Below are positions 1 to 8,063 of a DNA stretch of 64,000 bases, in pieces (positions within the stretch are counted from its first letter, which is position 1; each line of letters begins with the position of its first letter). Below the pieces are notes generated by a model. It saw only the letters and a list, made by a program, of their open reading frames with translations, was not told the origin of the DNA and ran no database searches. This DNA comes from Parietaria judaica (Eukaryota > Streptophyta > Magnoliopsida > Rosales > Urticaceae): contig OX940872.1 in NCBI GenBank assembly GCA_954871525.1, forward strand, positions 27,437,746 to 27,501,745, read 5' to 3'. A program made the position numbers and the translations under genes.

Positions 1-251
1 AGTCATCCAAGAATAGAAACGGCACAAGTTCTACAAGACTAACACATGTCAGCGAACTGAGGAAGTTAAGAAAACACTGAAGTAAGAATTTATTTCATTT
101 CGAAAACAAGGCACAAAAACAAGATAGCAAACTAAGCACACAAAAAAAAAGATAAATACAAACAAAAATACAGCATATTATCAATGTTTACATAAAAAAT
201 AAATTAAATATTAATAAAAAGAATCAACGCTAAACTATTGAAAGATATTGA
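1..251. other. A-rich spacer, 3' side of snoRNA cluster
   Basis: This is A-rich sequence lying downstream, in the minus-strand sense, of the U14 array. The first 25 bases resemble the box-D end of U14 with several mismatches, so a decayed copy may run off the window edge. No reading frame of interest is present. Confidence 0.3.
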
Positions 252-367
252 GTTTCAGACATCCAAGGAAGGAACTAGCAGCATTAGCTCTCAAGCCTGG
301 CGAAGGCGAAAGCTTTAGGCGGCAACTGCGAATGTTATGAGAAACAAGCCTTAGGATTATCATCACC
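252..367 (-). ncRNA. U14 C/D-box snoRNA, copy 1
   Basis: This is a box C/D snoRNA of the U14 (SNORD14) family, which pairs with 18S pre-rRNA for early cleavage and guides 2'-O-methylation in the nucleolus. On the minus strand it starts with box C GTGATGA (complement of 360-366) and ends with box D CTGA (complement of 255-258). Between them are the two U14 hallmarks: ACATTCGCAGTT (domain A, complementary to 18S rRNA) and CCTTCCTTGGATGT just before box D (domain B). The order and wording match vertebrate U14 as I know it. Copies in this array are about 116 nt and are separated by A/T-rich spacers, as in plant polycistronic snoRNA genes. Confidence 0.9.
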
Positions 368-440
368 AACATCAAATAAAAAACAACAATGAAAAAGACA
401 AGCAAATATAATATAAAAATGTATTAATATGTACTGTATA

Positions 441-556
441 GTTTCAGACATCCAAGGAAGGAACTAGCATCACTAGCTCTCAAGCCTGGCGAAGGCGAAA
501 GCTTTAGGCGGCAACTGCGAATGTTATGAGAAACAAGCCTTAGGATTATCATCACC
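441..556 (-). ncRNA. U14 C/D-box snoRNA, copy 2
   Basis: This has the same structure as copy 1: box C, 18S-complementary domain A, domain B and box D are all intact. It differs at a few positions in the variable middle and near domain B (a 'catcactagctct' stretch on the plus strand). The spacer to copy 1 is about 73 bp of A/T-rich DNA. Confidence 0.9.
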
Positions 557-631
557 AACATCAAATCAAAACAATAAATACAAAGACGAGCAAATTTTAT
601 ATAAAAATGCATTAATATGCACAGTTTAGTA

Positions 632-730
632 ATCAGGCATCCAAGGAAGGAACAAACAACCAGCATTCCTCTCGAGGCAGGCTAAGGAAAAAGCTACAAC
701 AAAAGCAAAAATTTAGGCGTGAAACCAGAA
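632..730 (-). pseudogene. Decayed U14 snoRNA copy
   Basis: Positions 632-655 keep the domain-B part of U14 (plus-strand ATCAGGCATCCAAGGAAGGA). The rest has diverged: no 18S-complementary domain A and no box C remain. The spacer before it matches the spacers between intact copies, so it occupies one slot of the tandem array. It is read as a dead or dying member. Confidence 0.6.
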
Positions 731-1032
731 CGGATATACAGTTCTTTTGCACTATCCGGTTCTGAATCCGGGATCGCGACATTCAAAAATCAATATCCGA
801 CACCAGATTCAGATACCTGTTAAAAAAACCCAGATTTTTAATATCTTAATCCGGTTTTGGAAAGCCGATTCGAGTTTATAACCCGATATGGATTTTACCC
901 AGATCTAGATTAATTATAATTAAATTTATTTTAAAAGAAATCTATGTTGTGAATCAAATAAACATCAGAACACACTATCATCAATAAGCACACAAAACTA
1001 ACAGAATCAAAGAAATCAAAAGTGAGAAATTG
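731..1032. other. CCGG-rich insert and A/T spacer
   Basis: Positions 740-910 carry repeated CCGG/CCCAGAT/TCCGG words like those in the CCGG-rich transposon family seen complete at 19837-20618, and probably represent an old fragment. No gene is seen. It interrupts the spacing of the snoRNA array. Confidence 0.4.
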
Positions 1033-1127
1033 GGTTGGCTCTCAGACAAATGCCTCGTATTGTCGTCAGGGTTAAAAGAATGGATTTCATCGGACTCGTC
1101 ATCGTATTGTTCATCACTGAGGCAACC
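1033..1127 (-). ncRNA. U15-like C/D-box snoRNA
   Basis: This is a box C/D snoRNA. On the minus strand a terminal stem (GGTTG with CAACC, CTCA with TGAG) encloses box C GTGATGA and box D CTGA. Directly upstream of box D is ACGAGGCATTTGT, complementary to the conserved large-subunit rRNA segment CAAATGCCTCGT. This is the guide used by human U15 (SNORD15), whose 3' end GAGGCATTTGTCTGAG is nearly identical. The block GATGACGAGTC is also shared with U15. The predicted target is the last A of CAAA in that rRNA segment. At about 95 nt it is shorter than human U15. It sits between U14 copies in the same orientation, so a single precursor is likely. Confidence 0.8.
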
Positions 1128-1147
1128 ATTTAATCCCAAGATACTGA

Positions 1148-1263
1148 GTTTCAGACATCCAAGGAAGGAACTAGCAGCACTAGCTCTCAAGCCTGGCGAA
1201 GGCGAAAGCTTTAGGCAGCAACTGCGAATGTTATGAGAAACAAGCCTTAGGATTATCATCACC
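1148..1263 (-). ncRNA. U14 C/D-box snoRNA, copy 3
   Basis: This is an intact U14 with box C, domain A, domain B and box D. Only 20 bp separate it from the U15-like gene on its 3' side, the shortest spacer in the array. One base differs next to domain A (AGGCAGCAACTG on the plus strand where the other copies have AGGCGGCAACTG). Confidence 0.9.
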
Positions 1264-1335
1264 AACATCAAATCAAAATAATAATGCAACTAAGGAGCAA
1301 ATTTAATGTAAAAATGCATTAATATGCACAATATT

Positions 1336-1451
1336 GTTTCAGACATCCAAGGAAGGAACTAGCAGCATTAGCTCTCAAGCCTGGCGAAGGCGAAAGCTTT
1401 AGGCGGCAACTGCGAATGTTATGAGAAACAAGCCTTAGGATTATCATCACC
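1336..1451 (-). ncRNA. U14 C/D-box snoRNA, copy 4
   Basis: This is an intact U14 with all four diagnostic blocks. Together with its 72-bp spacer it forms a 188-bp unit that is repeated almost without change as copy 5, which implies a recent tandem duplication. Confidence 0.9.
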
Positions 1452-1523
1452 AACATCAAATCAAAACAATAGCGAAAATAACAAGCAAATTTAATATAAA
1501 AATACATTAATATCAACGATATA

Positions 1524-1639
1524 GTTTCAGACATCCAAGGAAGGAACTAGCAGCATTAGCTCTCAAGCCTGGCGAAGGCGAAAGCTTTAGGCGGCAACTG
1601 CGAATGTTATGAGAAACAAGCCTTAGGATTATCATCACC
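1524..1639 (-). ncRNA. U14 C/D-box snoRNA, copy 5
   Basis: This is an intact U14. Both the RNA and the spacer that follows (1640-1711) match copy 4 and its spacer, so the two units derive from one another recently. Confidence 0.9.
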
Positions 1640-1711
1640 AACATCAAATCAAAACAATAGCGAAAATAACAAGCAAATTTAATATAAAAATACATTAATA
1701 TCAACGATATA

Positions 1712-1827
1712 GTTTCAGACATCCAAGGAAGGAACTAGCAGCATTAGCTCTCAAGCCTGGCGAAGGCGAAAGCTTTAGGCGGCAACTGCGAATGTTATGA
1801 GAAACAAGCCTTAGGATTATCATCACC
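1712..1827 (-). ncRNA. U14 C/D-box snoRNA, copy 6
   Basis: This is an intact U14, identical by eye to copies 4 and 5 across the RNA. Its far spacer differs from theirs, so the 188-bp duplication boundary lies near here. Confidence 0.9.
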
Positions 1828-1879
1828 AACATCAAGTCAAAACAATAATATGTAAAAATGCATTAATATGCACGGTATA

Positions 1880-1995
1880 GTGTCAGACATCCAAGGAAGG
1901 AACTAGCATCACTAGCTCTCGAGCCTGGCAATGGCAAAAGCTTTAGACGGCAACTGCGAATGTTATGAGAAACAAGCCTTAGGATTATCATCACC
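1880..1995 (-). ncRNA. U14 C/D-box snoRNA, copy 7 (promoter-proximal)
   Basis: This is the most promoter-proximal of the well-kept copies. Boxes C and D and both rRNA-complementary domains are present, but there are several changes in the middle (plus strand CGAGCCTGGCAATGGCAAAA) and in the base before box D (GTGTCAG instead of GTTTCAG). It is probably functional but is the most diverged of the seven. Confidence 0.85.
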
Positions 1996-2046
1996 AACAT
2001 CTAAAACATCATAACCAAGAAGGTATGTCAAAACAAACAATTAAAA

Positions 2047-2155
2047 GTCATGCAAGAAAGGATCAATCAGCAATCTCTAAATGCAGTTAACGGCAAAAGA
2101 CGACGATGAGAAACGAGCATATGAATTGTCATAATCAACAACAGTAAAGCAATAT
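2047..2155 (-). pseudogene. Decayed U14 snoRNA copy
   Basis: This aligns with U14 along its whole length (GTCATGCAAGAAAGGA for GACATCCAAGGAAGGA, then GATGAGAAACGAGCAT for TATGAGAAACAAGCCT, then TCATAATCAACAAC for TCATCACCAACATC). Box C is degraded and domain A has been lost. A further, weaker match follows at 2185-2285. These look like old array members nearest the promoter. Confidence 0.5.
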
Positions 2156-2159
2156 CTAG

Positions 2160-2640
2160 CCGGGAAAATAGAAACAAAATAAACACCATTGAAGGATAGA
2201 ATTAGCAGAAACCCTAAATCCCAGCACAGAGAAGAAGCACAAATTGTTTGAGAAACTACCCTGAAGCACAGAATCAATCAAAAGCCTTCAAAAATCAAAT
2301 TCGACATTGAAGTTCTAAGCTTTACAAATTACGTATGAACAGATAAACAAAACCAAACCAGTCGTGTCAAGCCAAGATTCGCACAGCCACTTCGCCTTTC
2401 GGAGAATCACAGAGATAGCTTGTCGCCATTACCCTGGTGTCTTTCCATCTGGTTGAAACGATGAAGGAATGGAAAAAAAAAAAAAAACCAAACAAATCAG
2501 TGATGAAACCGCAAACGAGCTCGGACGGTACCGTCAATGGAGCGATCGAGAGTGAAGGCGGTTGAGAGAAGAAACCTAGGGATTCAATGGCGATGCGAGG
2601 AATTCAGAGAGAGAGGAGACTGGGAATTTCGAATCGAAGC
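2160..2640 (-). other. Probable leader of the snoRNA precursor
   Basis: This lies between the promoter-like block and the first snoRNA copies. On the minus strand it begins as pyrimidine-rich leader sequence with a short ATG frame (13 codons, from about 2453). I see no conserved protein and no further clear snoRNA. It is read as the 5' part of a non-coding host transcript. Confidence 0.35.
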
Positions 2641-2840
2641 GGGGAGATTTAGGGTTTAAGGCGAGGAATTGCAGGCTAGGGTTTGGAAGAGAGGAGCCAT
2701 GGCGGCAATTTATAGAATTAGGGCTTCTCTGTAAGTACCGTTTTAAATAAATCCTTTTTTATTTCAGAAGCCCAATGGGCCGAATCGCTAATTGGGCCCA
2801 ATTTAATGTCGTTAAGATTAACAAAGCCCATGTAATAGTA
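2641..2840 (-). promoter_or_regulatory. Site II / telo-box promoter of the snoRNA cluster
   Basis: Reading the minus strand, Site II motifs (TGGGCC/T) occur at 2768-2774, 2776-2781, 2792-2801 (as TTGGGCCCAA) and 2824-2831. A TATA element TATAAAT lies at 2714-2708. Telo-box-like AAACCCTA words follow at 2684-2677 and 2656-2649. Site II plus telo-box is the known promoter signature of plant snoRNA and ribosome-biogenesis genes. Its position upstream of the minus-strand array fits that role. The start site is inferred, not shown. Confidence 0.65.
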
Positions 2841-3118
2841 GTACTACGGACGTGGATTTTAAAACCCCTGATCGCTAACGACACGTTCGGTAATAAACGA
2901 CAAAAAATAATTGTCAATAACAAGCAAATATTTTAGTATTTGTAATTTATGGTAACTAGAAATTAAGTGAATGAACTGTTTCAATTTTTCAAGGGAAATT
3001 ATGTTTTATATTCTTTTATTTAAAAAAAATATTGCTTCAAAGTTATAATTTTAAAACTATTTTTAAAAAAATTAGATAAAAAATACCATCAATTTATGAT
3101 AAAGATTATCATACAAGG

Positions 3119-3869
3119 CAAGGTTTTAAATGCCGCTTGCCGATTTCGTTTCGCATTTTTCGTTTTACGGATATATCGCTTGCCGATGGGTATGCCGATG
3201 GAAAAATTGTAAAAAAAAGAAATACCGCATGCCGCATATACCGCACTTTTCGCATGGGCATACCGCATGCCAATGGGGTTTTCGACGGATATTCTGTGAA
3301 AAAATATTTGAGTATTTAAGCAAGATATTTATATAAGTTCAAAACTATATATTTAATAAATACAAAATATTCGTAAATTAAATATGTAGGTGACATGTAT
3401 AATATTAAGTCACTTTATTAGTTGAAGTGTATAATATTAAGTCAAATTATTATGTGAAGTGAATATGTATGTTAATTAAGTGTGTAATATTAAGTGAATA
3501 TTCATGTTAATTGTATATGTATGTTAATAAATTTAATATTAGTTGAAGTGTATATTATTAAATGAATATGTATATTGAGCGTATATGTATGTTAGGTGAA
3601 GTAAATATGTATATTTTTAGCAAGTATAAATATTTTTGGCGAAAGTTTAATAGGTATTTTTGCCAAAATCTACCAAAAACCGAAATTCCATCCAAATTTT
3701 GCAATTTTTACACTATAAAACAAAAAAAGATTTTCCACACCCGTGCCCATGCGAATTTCGCGAAATTTGGTAAAACGAAAGAGAAACGACAGGGTTTTCG
3801 AACCGCATTTCCTCGAAAAACGAAATTCGAGCGAATTTCGCTGCGAATTTCCCGAAATTTTAAACCATG
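3119..3869. mobile_element. Non-autonomous hAT-type element, CAAGGTTTTAAA family
   Basis: The ends are CAAGGTTTTAAAT and, inverted, CATGGTTTAAAAT. The element is flanked by a perfect 8-bp target duplication, ATACAAGG (3111-3118 and 3870-3877), the size made by hAT transposases. The interior holds many GCCGATGG/ATACCGC words and no coding sequence. Relatives sit at 38072, 40422 and 41567. Confidence 0.75.
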
Positions 3870-3877
3870 ATACAAGG

Positions 3878-4400
3878 TAATATAAATTGTCGTAAACAGT
3901 ATCATAAACAACATGATAAACTATAGATAATGTATAATAAACTATAAAAAATTATCATAAACGTTGTGGAAAAAAAAAATATCGATTTTTCGTCGATAAC
4001 GGTTTTTTAAACCTTGTGGAGCCTCTAATCATGTATCAACGAAGAAAAATTGATCATTACTTATCAATTTCTACAAAGAAAATAAAAATAAAGATTCTAT
4101 ACGATATAAGATTATATAAATCAGGGCACTTGTAATTCAATATAGAGTGAGACAAAGTAACATCAATTATTAGCTTGCTGAATATATAAAGGGCTTATTA
4201 GCAAAATACTCATTTAATCATAATTTTTTTCAAAGATTACTCAAAGGTTTGATAAAATTAAAGAAATACTCAAATAGTATTTTATGGACAAAAATAACCC
4301 TATCTTCCTCTTATTTCTCTATCACCATTCGACGAAGCCTTTAATCACCCTTCTTATTCAACGAAGCCGTTCGACCTCCATGTACGGATTCTGGCGCCGA
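3878..4400. other. AT-rich intergenic DNA
   Basis: No gene is seen. A short sequence at about 4000-4017 resembles the end of the CAAGGTTTTAAA transposon family, which suggests one more decayed copy. Confidence 0.3.
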
Positions 4401-4424
4401 AGCTGTGGAGATCGCGAAGCTGAA

Positions 4425-5000
4425 GGCTTGGCTCAAAATCATGTGCCGAAGAGGCCTCAGCCGTCGTTCGCCGACGCCGGAGCTCCGACCAGTCCCGAGG
4501 CGGAGCAACCCCTCGTCATCTACGAGGACCCTCCCTCCACCGGTGGAGCCACCCTGGCCCAGCTCGAATCGTCCCCCTCCAACCACATGCTCTGCACCTA
4601 TCAGTGACGTCAAATGGTCCCTCTCTGGCTCTCTCTCTAGGTCCGGCGTCGAGGCCGATCGTGATGTTCTACTCGATGTACGGACACGTCGAGGGCTTGG
4701 CTCGCCGTATGAAGAAGGGTGTGGACGGCATTGAAGGCGTGGACGGCGTCTCTGTTTAGGGTTCCGGAGACTCTGCCAGCGAGCGTTCTGGAGCCAATGA
4801 AGGCTCCGGCGAAGGTTCCTGAGGTTCTGGAGATCTCGGCGGCGGAGCTCGCGGAGACGGACGGCGTGCTGTTCGGGTTCCCGACGCGGTACGGGGCGAT
4901 GGCGGCACATATGAAGGCGTTCTTCGACTCAAAGGGGGAGCTCTGGGAGGAGCAGAAGCTCGCGGGGAAAGCACCGGGACGCAAGGCGGCGGGTAAGAAA
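4425..5000 (+). pseudogene. FQR1-like NAD(P)H:quinone reductase, 5' fragment
   Basis: The family (WrbA/FQR1 flavodoxin-like quinone reductases) reduces quinones by two electrons at the plasma membrane. The N-terminal half is recognisable: VPKRP near 4443 (variable N-terminus), then IVMFYSMYGHVEGLARRMKK at about 4663-4720, RVPETLPA at about 4759, and LFGFPTRYGAMAAHMKAFFD up to about 4930, ending at LAGKAPG. The pieces lie in different frames: there is a break between the N-terminal stretch and the FMN-binding motif, and another at 4755-4765, where GVDGVS is followed by a stop in frame while RVPETL continues in a second frame. A GGTAAG donor-like site at about 4992 marks the usual intron, but the C-terminal exon is absent downstream. 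It is read as a truncated, frameshifted duplicate. Confidence 0.7.
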
Positions 5001-5514
5001 CCACTGCCTGAGTGAATTCTCCTTCATTTTACTTCAATTTTCGTAGAATTTTTTGTTGATTTGCTTCGAATTGTTTATAAAACAACACATCGAAAACTGA
5101 TTTGCTCACCCCAATATATATTATAAATGAAAATCACTCACATTTTTTTTTATCGTCTTTACTGTGCGATGATTCAAAATACTCTGCCGCTGAATGCAAC
5201 TGTTTCCTCAGATTCTTCAATTCTTAGATTTCCACTTGTATTCATTTTCTTCTCATTCTAATTCTAATTCTTTGCATACAATCTATGTAACTAGAGGAAA
5301 GGAAAATCTCACGTCCAAGCTCTCTGAAAACACCATTCTCTGCTAAAGCCGAAGAAGCCGAAGAGCGTCGCCGAAAAGAATTCGAGGCGAGAGCCGAATA
5401 AGCCGAGAAGCCGAATTCGATCCAAGAGACGAAGCCGCCGAAGAGTGTTGTCGAAGAAGCCAAAAAGCATGACCGAAGAGAATTTAATACAAGCGCTGAA
5501 GCAGTCGATAAGCC

Positions 5515-6330
5515 TGTAACTATAGTTACACTTATGTAACTACAGTTACACTTTTGTAACTAACGTTACATTATTTAAAATTGGTATTTATATTATAAAT
5601 TCAAAAATTACAATTGTTACAGGTTCGGTAGGTCCGAATCCTATATATTCACAAGAAAATATTTAAAAATACTATTTTTTTTAAAGCTAAAATTAAAGAA
5701 ATACTTATTTGGGCTTTTATAATATACTCCCTTCTTCTCCAAGCCTGAAGTTACACTTTTGTAACGGTCGTTAAACATTTGTAACTAGAGTTACACTTTT
5801 GTAACGACAAATACACTTTTATTACTGAAATTACACTTTTGTAACGAGAGTTACACTTTTGTAATCACATCCTGCACACAAAAAAAAAGTATAGGACCAA
5901 GACCAACAAAACAAGGAGTATAGGACCAAGCCTAGAGTTACACTTTTGTAACGAGAGCTACAAATGTGATTGCAAAGGTCCCGGAAAAAGAAAAAAAAAT
6001 ATTATGAGTTTTACACAACGTAACTGGAGTTAAATTTATGCCATTAGAGTTACACTTATGTAACTGGAGTTACACTTATGTAACTAAAGTTACATTTGGG
6101 TAACTATAATTACACTTGGGTAACTGCAGTTAATTTATGTAACTAAAGTTACTAAAATTACATTTGGGTAAGTAGAGTTACACTTGGGTGACTGCAGTTA
6201 CACTAATGTAACTAAAGTTACATTTGGGTAAAAAGAGTTACACTTATGTAACTAAAGTTACATTTGGGTAACTACAGTTACACTAATGTAACTTATGTAA
6301 CTTTAGTTACATAAACGTATTTTTTATTCA
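5515..6330. repeat. GTTAC/GTAAC palindromic short-repeat array
   Basis: The words AGTTACACTTATGTAACT and close variants recur dozens of times. Each unit is an imperfect inverted repeat (GTTAC, about 6 bp, GTAAC) and units are joined head to tail at 17-20 bp spacing. Related blocks continue at 6400-6445 and 6735-6805. No coding sequence lies inside. Confidence 0.85.
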
Positions 6331-6523
6331 TTACAACTCTATCTTATTAATGTTAGTTCAATACATAAAAATCAAAACTGCAAAAACAATAATTACTTTC
6401 CCTTATTGTAACGGTAACTTATGTAACTTTAGTTACACTAATGTACTTATTGTAAATGTAAATACAATACACAAATTTTTATCACTTATGAAATTGAATA
6501 TATATCATATTGATATAAATTGC

Positions 6524-6690
6524 ATGGGTGCTTCTCACTCCATAGCCACCACCACTCTCAGCTTCCAATCTTATTCGCTCCTCATCGCCACTGCTTCCCA
6601 ATCTCTCTCTGAATTCCAATCGCCATTTTCATCCAATTTCAACACTTCACTCGACTTCCACGATTCTCTCGCTGTCCGTATTAAAACAAT
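6524..6690 (+). other. Orphan exon-like ORF between repeat blocks
   Basis: An ATG at 6524 opens a serine-rich reading frame (MGASHSIATTTLSFQ and onward). Base use is less A/T-rich than the flanking repeats, and a possible GT donor lies near 6679. It resembles a transit-peptide first exon, but I recognise no family and no following exon. It is probably gene debris. Confidence 0.2.
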
Positions 6691-6734
6691 AATTTACTGT
6701 TTTTTCTTTATTGGAATTAATTTGGAATAAAACA

Positions 6735-6805
6735 ATTTTTGTAACCAAAGTTACATACTTTTGTAACTGAAGTTACACTTTCGTAACTAGAGTTACAATT
6801 CAGTA
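6735..6805. repeat. GTTAC/GTAAC repeat, second block
   Basis: This is the same palindromic unit as in 5515-6330, in about four copies, on the far side of the exon-like stretch. Confidence 0.75.
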
Positions 6806-7121
6806 GTGTTATAGAAATTAAGATGCATTATGTTTTTTTTTTCCTTAACAAATATTGAATCGAAATAGAAGGAATCATATATTGATACTTTATAGTGGCT
6901 TTTTGGGTACACCCTAAAAAATAGAGCGAATATATAATACATTAAATTCAAAATTAAGTAGCTATGCTGAAAATGTCCCAAAATTTTATTTTGGGCCCTG
7001 AATTGGGACACTAGAAAATGGAAGCTCAAAACAAACCCATTCAAATATCCTCTGACCATTTGGCCCATTCGAATTGTCAAACTCTCTCTCTGATATCGAG
7101 AGCAGAAGAAGAGAGGAAGCC

Positions 7122-7214
7122 ATGGTTTTCTACTTCAAAGCTCGACCGGAATGCGGCGACTATACCATTTTCATGGGGCTCGACAAGTTCGAGAACGAAG
7201 AGGTCATCAAGTAC
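7122..7214 (+). pseudogene. CCDC25-like first-exon fragment
   Basis: The ATG at 7122 starts MVFYFKARPECGDYTIFMGL and continues through DKFENEEVIKY, the conserved N-terminus of CCDC25/DUF814 (NFACT-R-like) proteins. Where the family continues GFPEDIWFHVDK, this frame turns into unrelated residues. No later exon is found within the next several kilobases. About 70 bp upstream there is a GGCCCA word, so promoter, leader and first exon seem to have been copied together. It is a fragment, not a working gene. Confidence 0.65.
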
Positions 7215-7289
7215 CCTGCACTCGCTCTCTTCCTCGAACGCCCATCTCAGGTTAAAGATCACCACCGCCTCGGGTAAAAACCGTCCATA

Positions 7290-8055
7290 ACGCCTTTCAT
7301 GGCAGCCAATTGAGACGCCTCGGGAGCCATAAAAACTGCAACCTCGGCCAAACCTCGGGAGAATTTTATAGACTTTCCAACCCGTTAAACATCGTTACTC
7401 AAACCTCACCATACAAGGGAAAAGATAAATAAAACTTATCTTTTTTCCATTATAAACTCTAATGATCCATAAGCATTGAACATTCAGAAGTGAGAACCAA
7501 GAGCCTAAAACTTAGTAACCAAAACATCAAACAATGGAAGAACTAATCAAATTCAAAGCCTTCAACACAATAGCAGTTGATCAAACACAACACACTGTAC
7601 TTGTCTTCTGCCTTCATGGTTCACTTGCACATTACACTAACAATTGATCAAAACCCATCGTAAAAAAAACACCATCTTTTTCTCAGTATAAACTCTAATG
7701 ATCCATTCACTACAGTCCCAATTTGCTAAGCATTGAACTAAGAATGGGATTTAGTTACTTTAATTATTCAAGGAAAGTTACTTATAGTTTTATAAACTAT
7801 TATATATAATAAAACATCTATAAATTGATAATGTTGAGACAATCAAAATTTATTATATTATCAAATAATTAATTTATAAAGTATAAGTTATATAATAATT
7901 TTAATTAGAAAAAAAAAATCTTATATAACACGTCAAGAATATTGCAATTAAAATACATAGTTTTAAGATATATAATATTACTCAAATAGATATTGTTTCA
8001 TTCAATGGTGCAATTGTAGCTACAAAAGTGTCTAATTTTGTTCAATTGAGGCGAC
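7290..8055. other. Intergenic, AT-rich
   Basis: There is no gene here. A short repeated phrase ('gaccgcctcggg'/'gagacgcctcggg') occurs at 7265-7330. The rest is low-complexity A/T sequence. Confidence 0.3.
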
Positions 8056-8063
8056 AAATAATA

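Noticed and set aside
424..1722. Repeated minus-strand frames of 69-102 residues sharing LRLVSHNIRSCRLKLSPSPG
   Set aside because: They are translations of the U14 snoRNA copies; the repeated peptide is the RNA sequence itself, with box C, box D and rRNA complementarity explaining its conservation.
252..2155. Regular repeats spaced by about 70 bp, considered as a CRISPR array
   Set aside because: This is a plant nuclear locus; the repeats are 116 nt with snoRNA boxes, and the spacers are related A/T-rich sequence, not unique.
4341..5004. Long minus-strand arginine-rich frames
   Set aside because: They are antisense shadows of the GC-rich FQR1-like remnant on the plus strand.
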